From: Metaphire vulgaris
Taxonomy: Eukaryota; Annelida; Clitellata; Crassiclitellata; Megascolecidae
Direction: 5' to 3'
DNA: 64,000 bases
Assembly (NCBI GenBank): GCA_018105865.1
Contig: CM030833.1
Span: forward strand, 13,152,381 to 13,216,380
Shown: piece by piece, positions 1 to 11,189 of the stretch
How positions within the stretch are numbered: position 1 is the first letter of the stretch
How the letters are laid out: each line of letters begins with the position of its first letter
Program-made: the position numbers and the translations under genes
The notes under the pieces: model-generated
Database searches by the model: none
The model's input: the letters and a program-made list of their open reading frames with translations, nothing else
Told to the model about the DNA's origin: nothing

Positions 1-574
1 TCGTTTTCCCGGTGTTCCCTTCATCCGAACGAATAGTCCCTCCCCCTCTGATGATCTAATCACGCGGGATTATAGGCCTTACGTTGGAGCCCTCTGCGCA
101 GACCGAGAATGTTTTCTTAATCACAATACACAAACGAGCAGGCCAATTTCTTCTCTCGTAATGGCCGTTATTTGGCCTCGAAGGAGAGAAATTCGAGTCA
201 AAGGGTTTAATTGAAATTCGCTTCATCCGAGATTTTGATAGAGTTATCAGATTCTGTGTAATCTCCGTCAATATCTTCTTGCTCATTATACGTAATATGT
301 AAATGAATGAATTGTCTGCATGGATGATCTTTCCTCTAAACAGTGGAATTACTGCGAGTCTGTTTATTAACTTTATTTCTGTCTCCTCTTCAGTGTTTAA
401 TCTAGACTCTGGACTCCGGGGAGAGAAACTGACAAGGCCGGGGGAAATCAGCTAGGGGCTGCTGTTAGTTGATGTAGTATGCCAAAATCTTCGGGTGAAT
501 TTGAAATTTCTGGAGGAAATTCCCCCCGGAAACGGCCTAGATTAAACCCTGCTCCTCTTTCGTCTTAATTTTAA
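1..574. other. No recognised feature
   Basis: Unique-looking sequence with short open frames only. Nothing could be assigned on either strand. Confidence 0.5.
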
Positions 575-790
575 TACTTCTCTGGCTGCGAGATAGAAGA
601 TTGGTAACAACATTGGACTGTAGAGTGTGTATGGAAGCGAGTTTGATACCCGCAGTAGCCCTGGGGTTGACTCAGCCTTCACTCAATTGCAGTGGTAAAT
701 TGAGTAGCAATGGCAACATTGTGAAGCTAGCCATAGTTTCGGCGGAATGACTGGTCACTGTCCGCCGATGAATGGCTTAGCTACCTATGG
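575..790 (+). mobile_element. tRNA-headed SINE-like copy
   Basis: The stretch ggtaacaacattggactg ... agtttgatacccgcagtagc resembles the tRNA-like head of the SINE at 1830-2145 read on its sense strand, including a degenerate B box and the ctgactcagccttcactc-type junction. The body is more diverged. Confidence 0.5.
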
Positions 791-798
791 GCTTATGG

Positions 799-1341
799 CA
801 GTGACGTAGCGAGGATATCCGGCGCCCGGGGCTAAAGCATACTGATTGCGGCCCCTTCAATTTCCGAAAAGTCTTGACGAGCAAAAAAGTCGTCAATTAT
901 TTTCTTTCGGCGCCCCATCAATCTGCGACAAAAACACTGACGAACAAAAAGGTCGTCATGTATTTATTTCACTACGAACATGGGCGCCCGCACATTAGGA
1001 CAAGAGGGGGCACTTGACCCCTGAAAATGCAAACACCAATATTTCACGTTGAAATTTGAAAATCTTGCTGAAATATTAACCGCGACCTTTGTGCTAAAAT
1101 GTGTTTTCCCCTCCATGGAAAAATGTATGTGGCGTAATCGTGACCAACCATTGTGTTTTGTCCCTCCTGGAAAATTGTCTGTGCGGACCCATGACTACGA
1201 GTCGAGCGATTATGACGTATTAACCTATTTCTGTTTGCTCTTTTTTGTTACACTATAACCCCAAACCCGATTTTTGCGCCCCTCTCATGCACCTCAGCGT
1301 CCGGGGACGGCGGCCACCCCTGTCCGCTCGCTACGCCACTG
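799..1341. mobile_element. hAT-like non-autonomous element
   Basis: A 543-bp element. The 5' end cagtgacgtagcgagg matches the inverse of the 3' end (cagtggcgtagcgagc read on the other strand). Flanks gcttatgg (791-798) and gctgatgg (1342-1349) form an 8-bp target duplication with one mismatch, as expected for hAT. Inside are two copies of a gacgagcaaaaaagtcgtc-type motif (near 876 and 937). No transposase was seen. Confidence 0.8.
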
Positions 1342-1829
1342 GCTGATGGCCACGAAACCGGGGATCAGAACTGGCCCCTGTAAAGGGGCAACTAGCCTAC
1401 GGGTGAACCTTTACCTTTTCTTTACTTCTCTCTGGCAGTTTTATAGCGCTGCACTTGGAGCTGCAAAGAAAGAGCTTCGAACCAACTATCGCCGATTCAC
1501 GGACACTGCACTGATACTAAACGTCGACTTCGTATATATAGGCTCAGAGTCGGCAAAATAACCGAATGGCGGTAACTTCAGTTTTTTCTTTCACGGCGCC
1601 GGTTGAATGAGAGCGAATTTTGTGGGCCTCTCTCTCTCCTTCCTGTCTTTTGTTGTACCGAGAGAGCATCCGACGTACAGCGTATCCAGTTGGAACAGTC
1701 TCGCATTTGGAGCTGAAAGGAGAGTCTGCTGTTAGTCGAATGGGTGAGCGGCTGTGACAGCAGAAACGGCCGCACGGTTACAGCAGTCGACGTGTCTTCT
1801 TGCAGCTATTATGAACAAGTAATAGTAGA

Positions 1830-2145
1830 GGTAGGTCCCGTACGATTATGAACAGGTAATAGTAGAGGTAGGTCCCGTACTCGAGTCCGAGCGTTGGGTT
1901 CCGGCGCTTATCTCCAGTCTAGACAATCAGTGACGAAGGCGGTATAATCGATTAATCTCAGATAGGTTGCCGTTACTTTCTCCAGACCCACGCTTTAATT
2001 CACAGCTTAACACTGGTCCTCATTTTACCACCGCCTTTTAGCGAGTAAGGCTGAGTCGAGCCCAGGGCTCCTGCGAGAAACGAACCCGCGACCTTCTGCT
2101 CTGTCGTCCAGTATTGTTACCACTCTGCTAACTTCGCGCAATCAT
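1830..2145 (-). mobile_element. tRNA-headed SINE
   Basis: Read on the minus strand, the head (2145 to about 2075) has an A-box-like tagcagagtgg and a B-box-like ggtcgcgggttcgtttc. The body follows, with ggtctggagaaagtaacggc and cgagtacgggacctacctct near the 3' end. The same body recurs at 8156-8453, 27378-27507 and 47180-47365. A roughly 36-bp tandem duplication of the 3' tail lies at 1810-1870. Confidence 0.75.
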
Positions 2146-2813
2146 AGGTGCTTCTAAATCAGTCTAGATCTATCACACTGCAGCTCTACTGTCGTAGCAT
2201 GAAAATGATGAAAGGCGGGTATGCGTATACATGATTTTCCAAATTCACAATTTATATAGGCCTAAATTAACATATCTTTTCTAGAATGGGAATTATTTCT
2301 GCGAAATAATTTCTTATTGAAATTGCAATCATAGGCTATATAGGCCGTATAGGGGCATCATTTTGAATCATCGGTCTTTTGTCCACTCTTCGTGGTCATT
2401 GCACTTTTAGAATATCTGCTCTATAGAAGCACTGTACAGTACAACTGGGCGCTATGGATGTCCATCGTGCGTCCGTTTAGGTGCGTATCGCAGTAATTTT
2501 CTTTAATTAGGGGCATAACCACTCAAACATCAACTCGCGATCAAGCAAAGTCATTGGGTGGGGGCATAACTGTACATTATGCAGCAACTCCATTTGTAGT
2601 CTTCATTCGGGAACTTTTCTTTTCTTTTTGTTTTAGGCGAATAAACCTGTACCAGAGGATATTGCCGTGTAATTGCTAGAACAAGAAATTCTAAATTATT
2701 CGAAATTTGTGGATACAGTATTAGTCTATTAGCAATATATGGCTTTAAACCTCAGTTCTCGATTTATGATTCTTGATTAAAATTAATTCACCTGTCAAGT
2801 TTTCTGCCAAGAT

Positions 2814-2815
2814 AT

Positions 2816-2884
<69 letters not shown>

Positions 2885-2898
2885 CACTACTACTACTA
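2814..2898. repeat. (ACT)n microsatellite
   Basis: About 28 trinucleotide units with one substitution. The Ser-run frame on the minus strand is its translation. Confidence 0.95.
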
Positions 2899-3170
2899 GT
2901 ATTAGCATAAGTGAATAGGATGTAGCGCCACTTTAGTAATGCACTTAGAATCAGTCGATGGCAGTTCTGGAGTCGAATCGTGATTTCCCGAATTATTGCT
3001 TTGCAGGACATCTCTCATAAAAATAGTATTCTCGAGATTCGTTCAATATAGAAAGGGGAAATTAACGAAAGCATCAAATAAATCAGATGAGTAGAAAAGC
3101 CAGACACTGGATGTCTACTAAATATCATGAGCACAGTCTTTCCTCTAGTCGTCGTTCCTGTAAATTTTTC

Positions 3171-3280
3171 TTAGGTTAGGTTAGGTTAGGTTAGAAAGTC
3201 GATTTATATAGCGCAAAAACATAACGAAAAGTCAAAGGCTAGAGCGCTTTACACTGATACGATGTCTCGAAGAAGTGAGT
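3171..3280 (+). repeat. (TTAGG)n and dispersed repeat with atttatatagcgc
   Basis: Four ttagg units (3171-3194) are followed by gatttatatagcgcaaaaac and aaaggctagagcgctttaca, a dispersed motif whose first part recurs at 35752 and 55520. No function is assigned. Confidence 0.5.
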
Positions 3281-4667
3281 TTTAAGTTTCCTAGCGAACG
3301 AATCAAGATTGGACTCTCTAGTCACATGGCCGACATAAATTAAACGACATAAATCTGTGTGCTCTGGTAATCTGCATCCAGACACTTGGATTGATCGAAT
3401 TCTTCTCTAGTATCGCCCCATTTTGAAGTCTAACTTTCGCCGAGAATTTCCTGGAGCTTCTACAACGCCACCGGCGTATTCCGTGACATTTCAGTCACGG
3501 TCCCCGGTGTCATCTAATGTGGCGTGACCGGGGGGGGGGGGCGCCGCCGCCGCCGGCCCACCGGAGACCTGACTCCCACGAGGCGAACGCTATCTCTATA
3601 GTACTACCCGCCGCGGCCACTGTTCTCGGCGGATCAGCTTCGTCTCACGCTCTCAGAAGCTGTCAGTCTGCGGACGACCACAACGAAAACCGTCCAAACC
3701 GGTCGGACGTGCAAATGAATGCCGCAGTTGCGGCGACGGTCCCCGAGGAGAGATAGATAACGATGAATATGCACGGCGCCCGGTCATTGAGGGAGACGGG
3801 TTGTAACCTCATCGGTAACTAAGGAGGCCCCTAAGGAAATTAGCTACGCATCATTACCCTTTGAGATAATTTGGCGCTATATGAATGTAAATGGAAGACG
3901 CAGCACAGAGATGAGGGATATAAGGCATGGCGGCCAACAAAATTCCGCGGACATGTTTTAAAGCGACGTCACTTATTGTACACACTCTATGGGCATTGAT
4001 CAAGGCCATCTATAACGAGAAACTAGCAGTCTATCCGCAGACCTGAAAATCGCATGGAAGAGCAAGATTCTGCTAAGAATTTGACCTATCTCTAAGCAGG
4101 TGTACAGTCAGCAGTTGAAATAAGAGCAGATGCACTCCAGTGCATATTGTTTATGGATAAATCTATCGTAAATTAGGCTATTGAGAAAAACATAGAATAA
4201 ATTCAGTTTCCCTACACCCCACCCTGCTAGAGTGGGATATTTAAATCGTGGGGTATTTGACGAGCGAATAATTCTTAAAACTTGACTGGTCGTGACCACC
4301 ATGGGTCTATTTGTCAGAAAAACAGTGCATGCGGAGGGGATGTCGGACTACTCCCACCGTAAAGTTTTCGAATTCCAAGGTGGAGACCGCGGAGTCAGAG
4401 AGTTAAAAGCCAAAATGTTCATCCACAACCGGAGAAATCGGCCTCGATTAGTGGTGGGTAATAGAGATGTGCGGGTACAGCAAAATGCCTACCCTACCCG
4501 TACCCGACCCGTACCCGAAAAATGTGTACCCTACCGGGCCTACCCTACCCTACCCGCGGGTATCGGTACGGGTACAAGGACCTGTACCCTTATACCCTTA
4601 ACCGTTCCTGGAGACTATAGAGAGGCAGCAACATTAATGTATTAATGAAAGCAAAGCACATTTTTAA

Positions 4668-5259
4668 CAGAGATGGGTAATTAATCGATTAGGAAGTAAT
4701 TGATTAGCTAATCGATTAGGTGACCAGCTAATTCTAATTATAATCAATTGGCAAATTTTATCAGCTAATCGTAATTCTAATCAATTAGAATTTACCTGCT
4801 AATTCTAATTATGTTTTAATTACATGACAATTAGCCATCCGAGGCAGCCTGAGAATAATGTTGAAACGCATGCTCATAGTATAATGCCGAGATCATCATG
4901 GTAGCATTAGCAAGAAAAAAGTGTGCTATGTTTGGGCTACTAAAAAGCCCCGCATTGTGCAACACTGCAACTCCAATCTTGTTGACAACTGGAAAAGCCA
5001 GCCATTACCAAACATTTGCAGCTACATTAAATTACTGCAGATATTAAATTAGTATTTTAAAACTGTGTTTTGCATGGTGTGTCAACTGTATCGCGAACAT
5101 CGACAATCTAATTGTAATTCTAATTGATTAGACAGCAGCTAATGCTAATTGAACAAAGTGTAGAACTAATTCTAATGCTAATCAATTAGGTGCTAGCAGC
5201 ATCTAATTCTAATTCTAATTCTAATTGATTAGATTTTTGTCTAATTGTGCCCATCTCTG
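4668..5259. mobile_element. hAT-like element nested in 4462-5774
   Basis: Ends cagagatggg... and ...cccatctctg form the inverted repeat. The flanks atttttaa (4660-4667) and ttttttaa (5260-5267) are an 8-bp duplication with one mismatch. Both ends are made of taattctaatt / aatcgatta words on opposite strands. The centre (about 4840-5100) is unique sequence. Confidence 0.82.
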
Positions 5260-5505
5260 TTTTTTAAACATGTCATATGTTGACAAGAATTTTTTAAGAG
5301 GCACATTTTTAGATTAGGACAGATCTAGGACTTAAGAATCAGGGTAATCTACTTCGCAAATAGTAGGCCCGAGTTCTTTCTGGAGGTACTGGACTACTGC
5401 TTGGTAACATTGTGTAATACAGTGAGTCAGCTAGCCTAAGCCTACATGAATGTCGGACAAGGAATAGATGACTCGATGGGCCTGTTTAAATTGGCCGGGT
5501 ACGGG

Positions 5506-5725
5506 CAGGGCCGGATTAAGGTCCGAGTGGGCCGGGGGGCTGAGAAAAAAAGGCCGTCGCCTAATACTGAAAATCTCTGACAAGCAAAAAAAGGTTATCT
5601 CCCTTCCTAATCGTGCTGCAAATCGTGCTGACAAGCAAAAAAGGTTATCTCGAAAATCGGTGGGCCTATTTTCATGATGGGCCGAGGGGCTACAGCCCCC
5701 TCAGCCCCTCCTTAATATGGCCCTG
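5506..5725. mobile_element. Short hAT-like element nested in 4462-5774
   Basis: A 220-bp element with ends cagggccggattaagg and ccttaatatggccctg, bounded by a perfect 8-bp duplication ggtacggg (5498-5505 and 5726-5733). The duplicated target is itself part of the outer element's cgggta-rich terminus, which proves insertion into it. Two gacaagcaaaaaaggttatc motifs lie inside. Confidence 0.88.
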
Positions 5726-5774
5726 GGTACGGGTAGGGTATACCCGCGGATACGGGTATACCCGCACATCTCTA

Positions 5775-6340
5775 GTGGGCAAACTTCTCTTAAGTCTCTG
5801 CAAACATCGAACATTGCCTGACCTATATTCTCAATGCGTTTTATCAGCTCCAGATGAGAAAGAATTTTCCAAAAGCTAGGAAGTTCCAGGGGATGTCTGA
5901 GCCGATAATAAATGTAGGGCCTAACTCAGAATATTTTCTGTGGTGATTCCCATAAAACTTCGTTACACCAATGAACTTTCTGGACATCGGATTCAATTCG
6001 TTCAATTTTCCTTTTCGATTTTCCTTGAAGAGGAAAAGAGAGTCCGAAATAAACGATTTCTCTTCCATTTCGACGTCCTTAAATACATTCTCCCACCTAC
6101 GTCTGCCCGCTTGCTCTGGTTCCCCGCTGGACTCTACGTACAGCAGATGAAAAATCTAATTTGCCGCCAAAACAGAGCGATAATAGAAGAGGACGCTGGC
6201 CGTGGCAGCGGCTCGCCGGCGCAGAGTTGAACACGAATCGATAAAATTAATCGGACGCTTGGAAGAAATCGGTCATCGAACAAGATTAAGGACCCCCGGA
6301 CGAGGCAGATTTAGGCGCCCTCTGGAGGGCAACGGTGGGA

Positions 6341-6405
<65 letters not shown>

Positions 6406-7415
6406 ATTATATATACAGTATATATATATATCCTTTTCTCTTACTCTCCGCTAGACGGTGCCAGGCGCTCCAGATTGAGTTGCATGAAAACCGAATTTCC
6501 TGACGGATTCGCAGACAAACATGCAGATAGATATGCAAGCTTCAGAGACGTGAACAGTTAGAAAGAATTTGAATAAGAACAATGACATTTAGGCCCAATA
6601 GACAGGCAACTGATTTACACAGTTAGAGTATATTTTATTATCTGTGGCCGATGAAAAATAAAAAATACAGCAAGAGAAGATGTAGTTACGTCCAGTCGCT
6701 GATTATTATTATTTAGGAGCAGGAAGGCAGACTAAATGACAGACTACTATTCGAGCGTGGACCAAATCCAAAGACACAATATATAATGACTGTGTGACTG
6801 TTAAACCCATGCTACAGAGTTGGCGAAGAGTGGACTGGGATAAATAAAATAAGAAATAAACGTGTAGCGTATTTTCAGACTGTAATTCAACATATTGGCA
6901 TCACCATGATCAGAATACCACCCTCCCGCCAAATGGTAGTTTTTTCGCCGCTTTTGTACGACCTCTCACGACCATGCAGCTCATGCCAGAATAGGGCGCC
7001 CCCTTCCCTGTGACCGACCCTCGTGGATCTCACGTCTAGCATTGGCCTACATCGAGAGGGGTCGGCGCCCTGCTCCTCTTGTGACTGCGCCGAGTAGCGT
7101 CAGGTCAGGCACGTACAACCCATTTATTCTGACGAAGGGATCGAAGGAATGGCGTAAGCGATGTATTAGGTCATGCGTAAGGTCGCACGGCGAGGTCTGG
7201 GTCGGATTCCCGGATTTAGAAATTCTGAGCGCTATTTGAGTTAGACCGTGGGCAATGGGCATACTATACATGCATATATACTTTAAAGACTAGATGTAAT
7301 TTATTATTGAGTGTGTAGAGGTTGTAATACAACTAAGTATTTCGATTCTGTAGGCAAGCGGAATTGTGCTCTCTGTCCAAAGCAAACCCAAAGCGGTTCG
7401 AGGGCGCCCACCACA
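5775..7415. other. Intergenic; only a (CT)n tract recognised
   Basis: Short open frames without recognisable motifs. Nothing else seen. Confidence 0.5.
6346..6403. repeat. (CT)n microsatellite
   Basis: About 29 units, followed by a short TA-rich stretch (6405-6431). Confidence 0.95.
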
Positions 7416-7688
7416 AATGGAGATTCTAAGAAAACGAAGAATGCGCTGGTTTGGACATGTACACCGCATGGAAAACAACCGGATTCCAGAATAATCAATG
7501 GGCTGGCTGCCAGTAAAAACTGTAAAAGAAAGAGAGCCAGACCGAGGATAACATAGAAGAAAACAGTAGAACAAGATCTGATGCACATGGGTATGTCATG
7601 GAGCGAGGCCCGAGATTTGGCCAACGACCGATGTAGATGGAAAACGTTCTGTGCTACCCGATGTGCTTCCAACACGAGGACGGACTAA
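7416..7688 (+). pseudogene. LINE reverse-transcriptase C-terminal remnant
   Basis: One frame reads EILRKRRMRWFGHVHRMENN. After a frame change the sequence reads KRARPRI, a stop, KKTVEQDLMHMGMSWSEARDL and then ANDRCRWKTFC to the terminal stop at about 7688. The RRMRWFGHV...RGRPR.TW pattern with a later SEARDLAxDRxxWR-like segment is typical of the C-terminal tail of LINE endonuclease/reverse-transcriptase ORFs. Frameshifts and stops show it is dead, and nothing N-terminal was recognised. Confidence 0.75.
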
Positions 7689-8012
7689 GTATACTATAAG
7701 TATTAACCCCATAACCGTGTATTTAACTGTAACTCATTGTAAAATGGACGGATATATCCTGGATCCCCAGTTAAGGGGTTAAGACAATCACAGTGTCCAG
7801 TGTCCCCGAAAAAAAATTCATCGAATTTTGCGCAAATCACCGGACTGGTCCCAGGCCAAATACAAAGGGGGCCGACCCTCTGCCCCTCGTGCCTACGTGG
7901 CCATCCTCAATTGCAAACACCTACGCAGTTCAATATAAATAGCTGGAAACTAATTTAAAACCGAAATCTGAATAGACGATTGATCAAAACACTGATCTGG
8001 ATTCTGGTCAGT

Positions 8013-8640
8013 GACACTCTATGGGTCAGAAACGTGGACGCCTTGGAAAGAGGATATAAAGAGACTAGAGGCATTCGAAATGTGGATTATGCGACGAATT
8101 GAAAAAATTGCCTGGACGGAAAAGATAACAAACGAAGAGGTCTGGAAGAGGACAGTAAGGTAAAGTTTTCCCATGCCCGTATGCGAGCATTGGGGCCGGT
8201 GCTGATCTCCGGTCTCCGAGGTATACAGCGACACAGTTGGCATACGCCATTAACCTAGAGTAGGTTGCCAGCCAAACATCTATAGGCCCATGCTAAACTT
8301 CACAGCAAATGCTGCTTCACAATTATTTGATGTTATAACTGCCCTCTAGCAAGTAAGGCCGAGTCGACATTAGGGGCTCCTACGGGAGTTGAACCCGTTC
8401 CGTCAGCGCGTGCCTGCCCAGCGTGTAGCCACTTCTGCCATCTTCCCGATCTCGGAAGAGGATAGAAAAAAAGAAAAGCATAATAAACACAATTCTTACT
8501 AGACAAAAAGTGGATAGGTCATGTTCTGAGAGAAGAATCATGCCTACTAAGAGAAGTACTAGAAGGAAAGATGAAAGGGAGAGCATAGAGAGGGCGACCA
8601 AGGACATCGATGCTGGAGTGGTTGTTCGGCCCTACGGCAA
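8013..8640 (+). pseudogene. LINE reverse-transcriptase C-terminal remnant interrupted by a SINE
   Basis: Before the SINE: LYGSETWTPWKEDIKRLEAF and EMWIMRRIEKIAWTEKITNE, the well-known segment after the polymerase domain. After the SINE (8466 on): IEKKKSIINTILTRQ, a frameshift, then KWIGHVLREESCLLREVLEG, a stop codon and RGRPRTSML. The (GA)n tract at 8654 follows. The two halves belong to one former ORF. Confidence 0.82.
8156..8453 (-). mobile_element. tRNA-headed SINE inserted in a LINE
   Basis: A complete-looking copy in minus orientation. The tRNA-like head at 8453-8370 includes a B box (ggaacgggttcaactcc), then the shared body and a 3' end at 8160. The flanks ggaagaggacag (8144-8155) and ggaagaggatag (8454-8465) are a 12-bp duplication with one mismatch. 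The insertion splits the reverse-transcriptase remnant of the LINE around it. Confidence 0.85.
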
Positions 8641-8652
8641 AGAACAAGTATT

Positions 8653-8653
<1 letters not shown>

Positions 8654-8702
<49 letters not shown>
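8654..8702. repeat. (GA)n microsatellite
   Basis: About 24 units, directly after the LINE remnant ending near 8640. Confidence 0.95.
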
Positions 8703-8705
<3 letters not shown>

Positions 8706-10118
8706 GTCGACGCTGTAGTATCGGACCTGACTCTGGTCAGAGCAAGGTTATTTCTAGGATTATCAATTTCGGGGTGTCGGTATATTCTGGGGGGTCGGTC
8801 CCTGCTGAAAAAGTCGAACAAGAAAAAAAGGTCACCTCTGGCTCAGATTGGAGGGGGTACGGGCAGGGGGTGTTGGGAAGGTGTTAGGAAGTGTAAAAGT
8901 ATCCCTGGGACATGTAGAGTACCTGAGGTTCTGAAGCGGAACTACTTTGGAAAACAGTGCATTATAATATTGTATCAGAAACTAATTTGCAAGTCAGCGT
9001 TCGAAAAGATTGAGCATCTGCTCAGAGTTTAGCATCATCATTATCGTCGTCGTCGTCATCATCATCATCGTTGATTCGTAGTCGTAGACGTCGTTGATAA
9101 TTTGACGCTCCTTTTTAATCTAATGCTCTGCGTCAAAGCGTGGCATTTCTTCGTCGTAGTCGAATCGCCGTCCTCGAGGGACTGGAAGGTTGCTTTCATC
9201 GAAAATTTTGTCAGAAACGAAGTTTATGCAGCGCATTTTCTGTCCTATTATGCTTCCGACAATGCGTCTATAGAGCGCCAACAAAGAAAACGAAGACACC
9301 CTGGCGACCCTGCGGACCTCTGGCGATTGAAGACGAGCGTTCGTCGTGACCCCTGGCGACTGAAAGGAGAATCGTTCACCGCGGGCGTAGATCATATTTC
9401 AGCGTTTCCAATTATCCAGGACGGTGCGTAAAATGGCGCGGGGTTTTTGGGCATTTCGAGCAGAATGACAAATTCCCACAAGATGACGTGACGGCGGCGA
9501 TGGTTTCAAACGTTGGAAATTAATTTCCCGGTCATTTTTCTGCCGACGCTTCCGCGGATAAGTCCCCTTCGGGGTTCGAAGCGTCCGCCAGCCCGCCTTC
9601 GTAACGCCACGGCTCAAGACCGCGAATTAGCGTTATTTGGTCACGTGACTGCACGGCTAGCCTTGCCATCTGTTGATGGATGGTGTTTAGGTTTTCAATT
9701 TGCATCCAGGACGTCAATTTAAGCGCCTGATTGGACTTTTAAGCTGTCTAAGTGACCTTATATCCTTTTGAGCTTATGTATGACAGCGACAGGTTAAAGA
9801 ACGGCAGACGGGATGGTGCTGGTGACGATGGTGGTGGTGGTGATGATGATGATGATTATTATGATGACCGGAGATACGATGGCTGGTTTGAATGTTGCAT
9901 CTTGTTGACCACTTAGCAGATTCTAAAATCAATTCGTTGCTGACTGCTAACCAATGAAGTGATTTGAGTACGGTATTTCGGAGTCCTCGTTATGGCTAAA
10001 GCTGGAAAGTTTATGTTTATGTTTATTGTTTATGTTTATGTTTTGACATGTTTGAAGATACTGAAAAGAGGATATAGAGGTATCTGCTAAAAGAAAACTG
10101 CAGTAGTCCAGGAGACTG
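8703..10118. other. Intergenic; short cryptic repeats
   Basis: tcg/tca repeats at 9030-9075, ggt/gat repeats at 9825-9862 and tttatg repeats at 10005-10045. Overlapping frames at 9100-9720 carry no recognised domain. Confidence 0.5.
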
Positions 10119-10775
10119 TACAGGCCTACTACAGCATATATACCTACTACAGCATATATACCTACTCAGTGTTGTTAAGTATCTAAGATACATGTATCTA
10201 GATACGTATCATAGATACAAAAAAGTATCTTGTATATTGTATCAAGATACATTTTTCAAAAGTATCTAGTATCAGTATCTTAGATACAAAAAGAGTATTT
10301 GTATCTGTATATTTAAATTAGATACAAGATACTTTTAAACTCTCAAAAGAGGTTGACTAGCCTATATTGGATATTGGTGATGTGTGGACATTTCAAATAT
10401 ACTTTAAGCTAAATTATTAAGAGATATATAATTTGATTAATATGACAACCTCTTTGGTTGTAAATTTGTATTGCATCTATGACTAATTTTTTCTGTACTA
10501 GGTTTATTTTGAAACAAACTCTTCTTGGAAATTTTTTATCAATACACTGTACTAACTTCTAAATAAAGTATCTTAAAAAGTATCTTGTATCAAGATACTT
10601 TCAATTTGTATTTGTATCTTGATACTTTTTATATCATGTATCTAGTATCAGTATCTTTGATACATTGCCTCACATGTATCTGTATCTGTATCTAAGATAC
10701 ATTTGAAAAGTATCTTTAACAGCACTGTACCTACTACAGCATACTGTATATCTGTACCTACTACAGCATATATAG
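10119..10775 (+). repeat. Minisatellite (cctactacagcatatata)n split by a transposon
   Basis: Units of about 18 bp occur at 10119-10166 and again at 10728-10775. The intervening 561 bp is the hAT-like element, so the array was continuous before insertion. Confidence 0.75.
10167..10727. mobile_element. hAT-like element inserted in a minisatellite
   Basis: The element opens with cagtgttgttaagtatct and closes with agtatctttaacagcactg. A perfect 8-bp duplication tacctact flanks it (10159-10166, 10728-10735). Most of its length is gtatcttgatac-type palindromic words in both orientations, with a unique middle. No transposase was seen. Confidence 0.88.
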
Positions 10776-11189
10776 GCGAGTGGAATAAGCATATTAGAAG
10801 GGAGAAGGTGCCTTAGTCTTCGGCGGTCGCGAATATGATAGAGCGCAGACGTGCTTGCAGCATCAACGTGCTATTCAAATGATAGATTAGAGTCAAAGAT
10901 AAGGCCAAGATTTATCGCGGACTTCGATATTTGAATGTCTGAGTTTCCAACAGAGAAAAAAATAAGAACAGAATTCTTTAAAATATTAATTAATTCAATT
11001 TTTCTAATATGCGCTTGGAGCAAAGGGGTTGGCTCTAACATTAATAAAGAGCTTCTAGGGAGGGGAGCGTTGGGAGTTCCCTCAACCCCCTAATCGGGTT
11101 AAATGGGCTCTACCGAGTAATTGACCTCCGATGTTTTAGCAACCTTTTGACGTACAGTATGATCATTTACTGTATATATAACGCAGAGA

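Larger units (their letters stand above)
2146..4461. other. Intergenic; only simple repeats recognised
   Basis: Apart from the (ACT)n and (TTAGG)n repeats, a GC-rich block with a G run lies at 3525-3760. The rest shows nothing recognisable. Confidence 0.5.
4462..5774. mobile_element. hAT-like element, outermost of a three-level nest
   Basis: The terminal inverted repeat tagagatgtgcgggta opens at 4462 and its complement tacccgcacatctcta closes at 5774. The flanking duplication is gtgggtaa / gtgggcaa (one mismatch). The sub-terminal parts are built of degenerate tacccg / cgggta words. Two other hAT-like elements lie inside it (4668-5259 and 5506-5725). Confidence 0.8.

Noticed and set aside
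2043..2145. Possible tRNA gene on the minus strand
   Set aside because: A- and B-box-like words are present, but it is the head of a dispersed SINE that continues into a shared body, and it does not fold as a clean tRNA.
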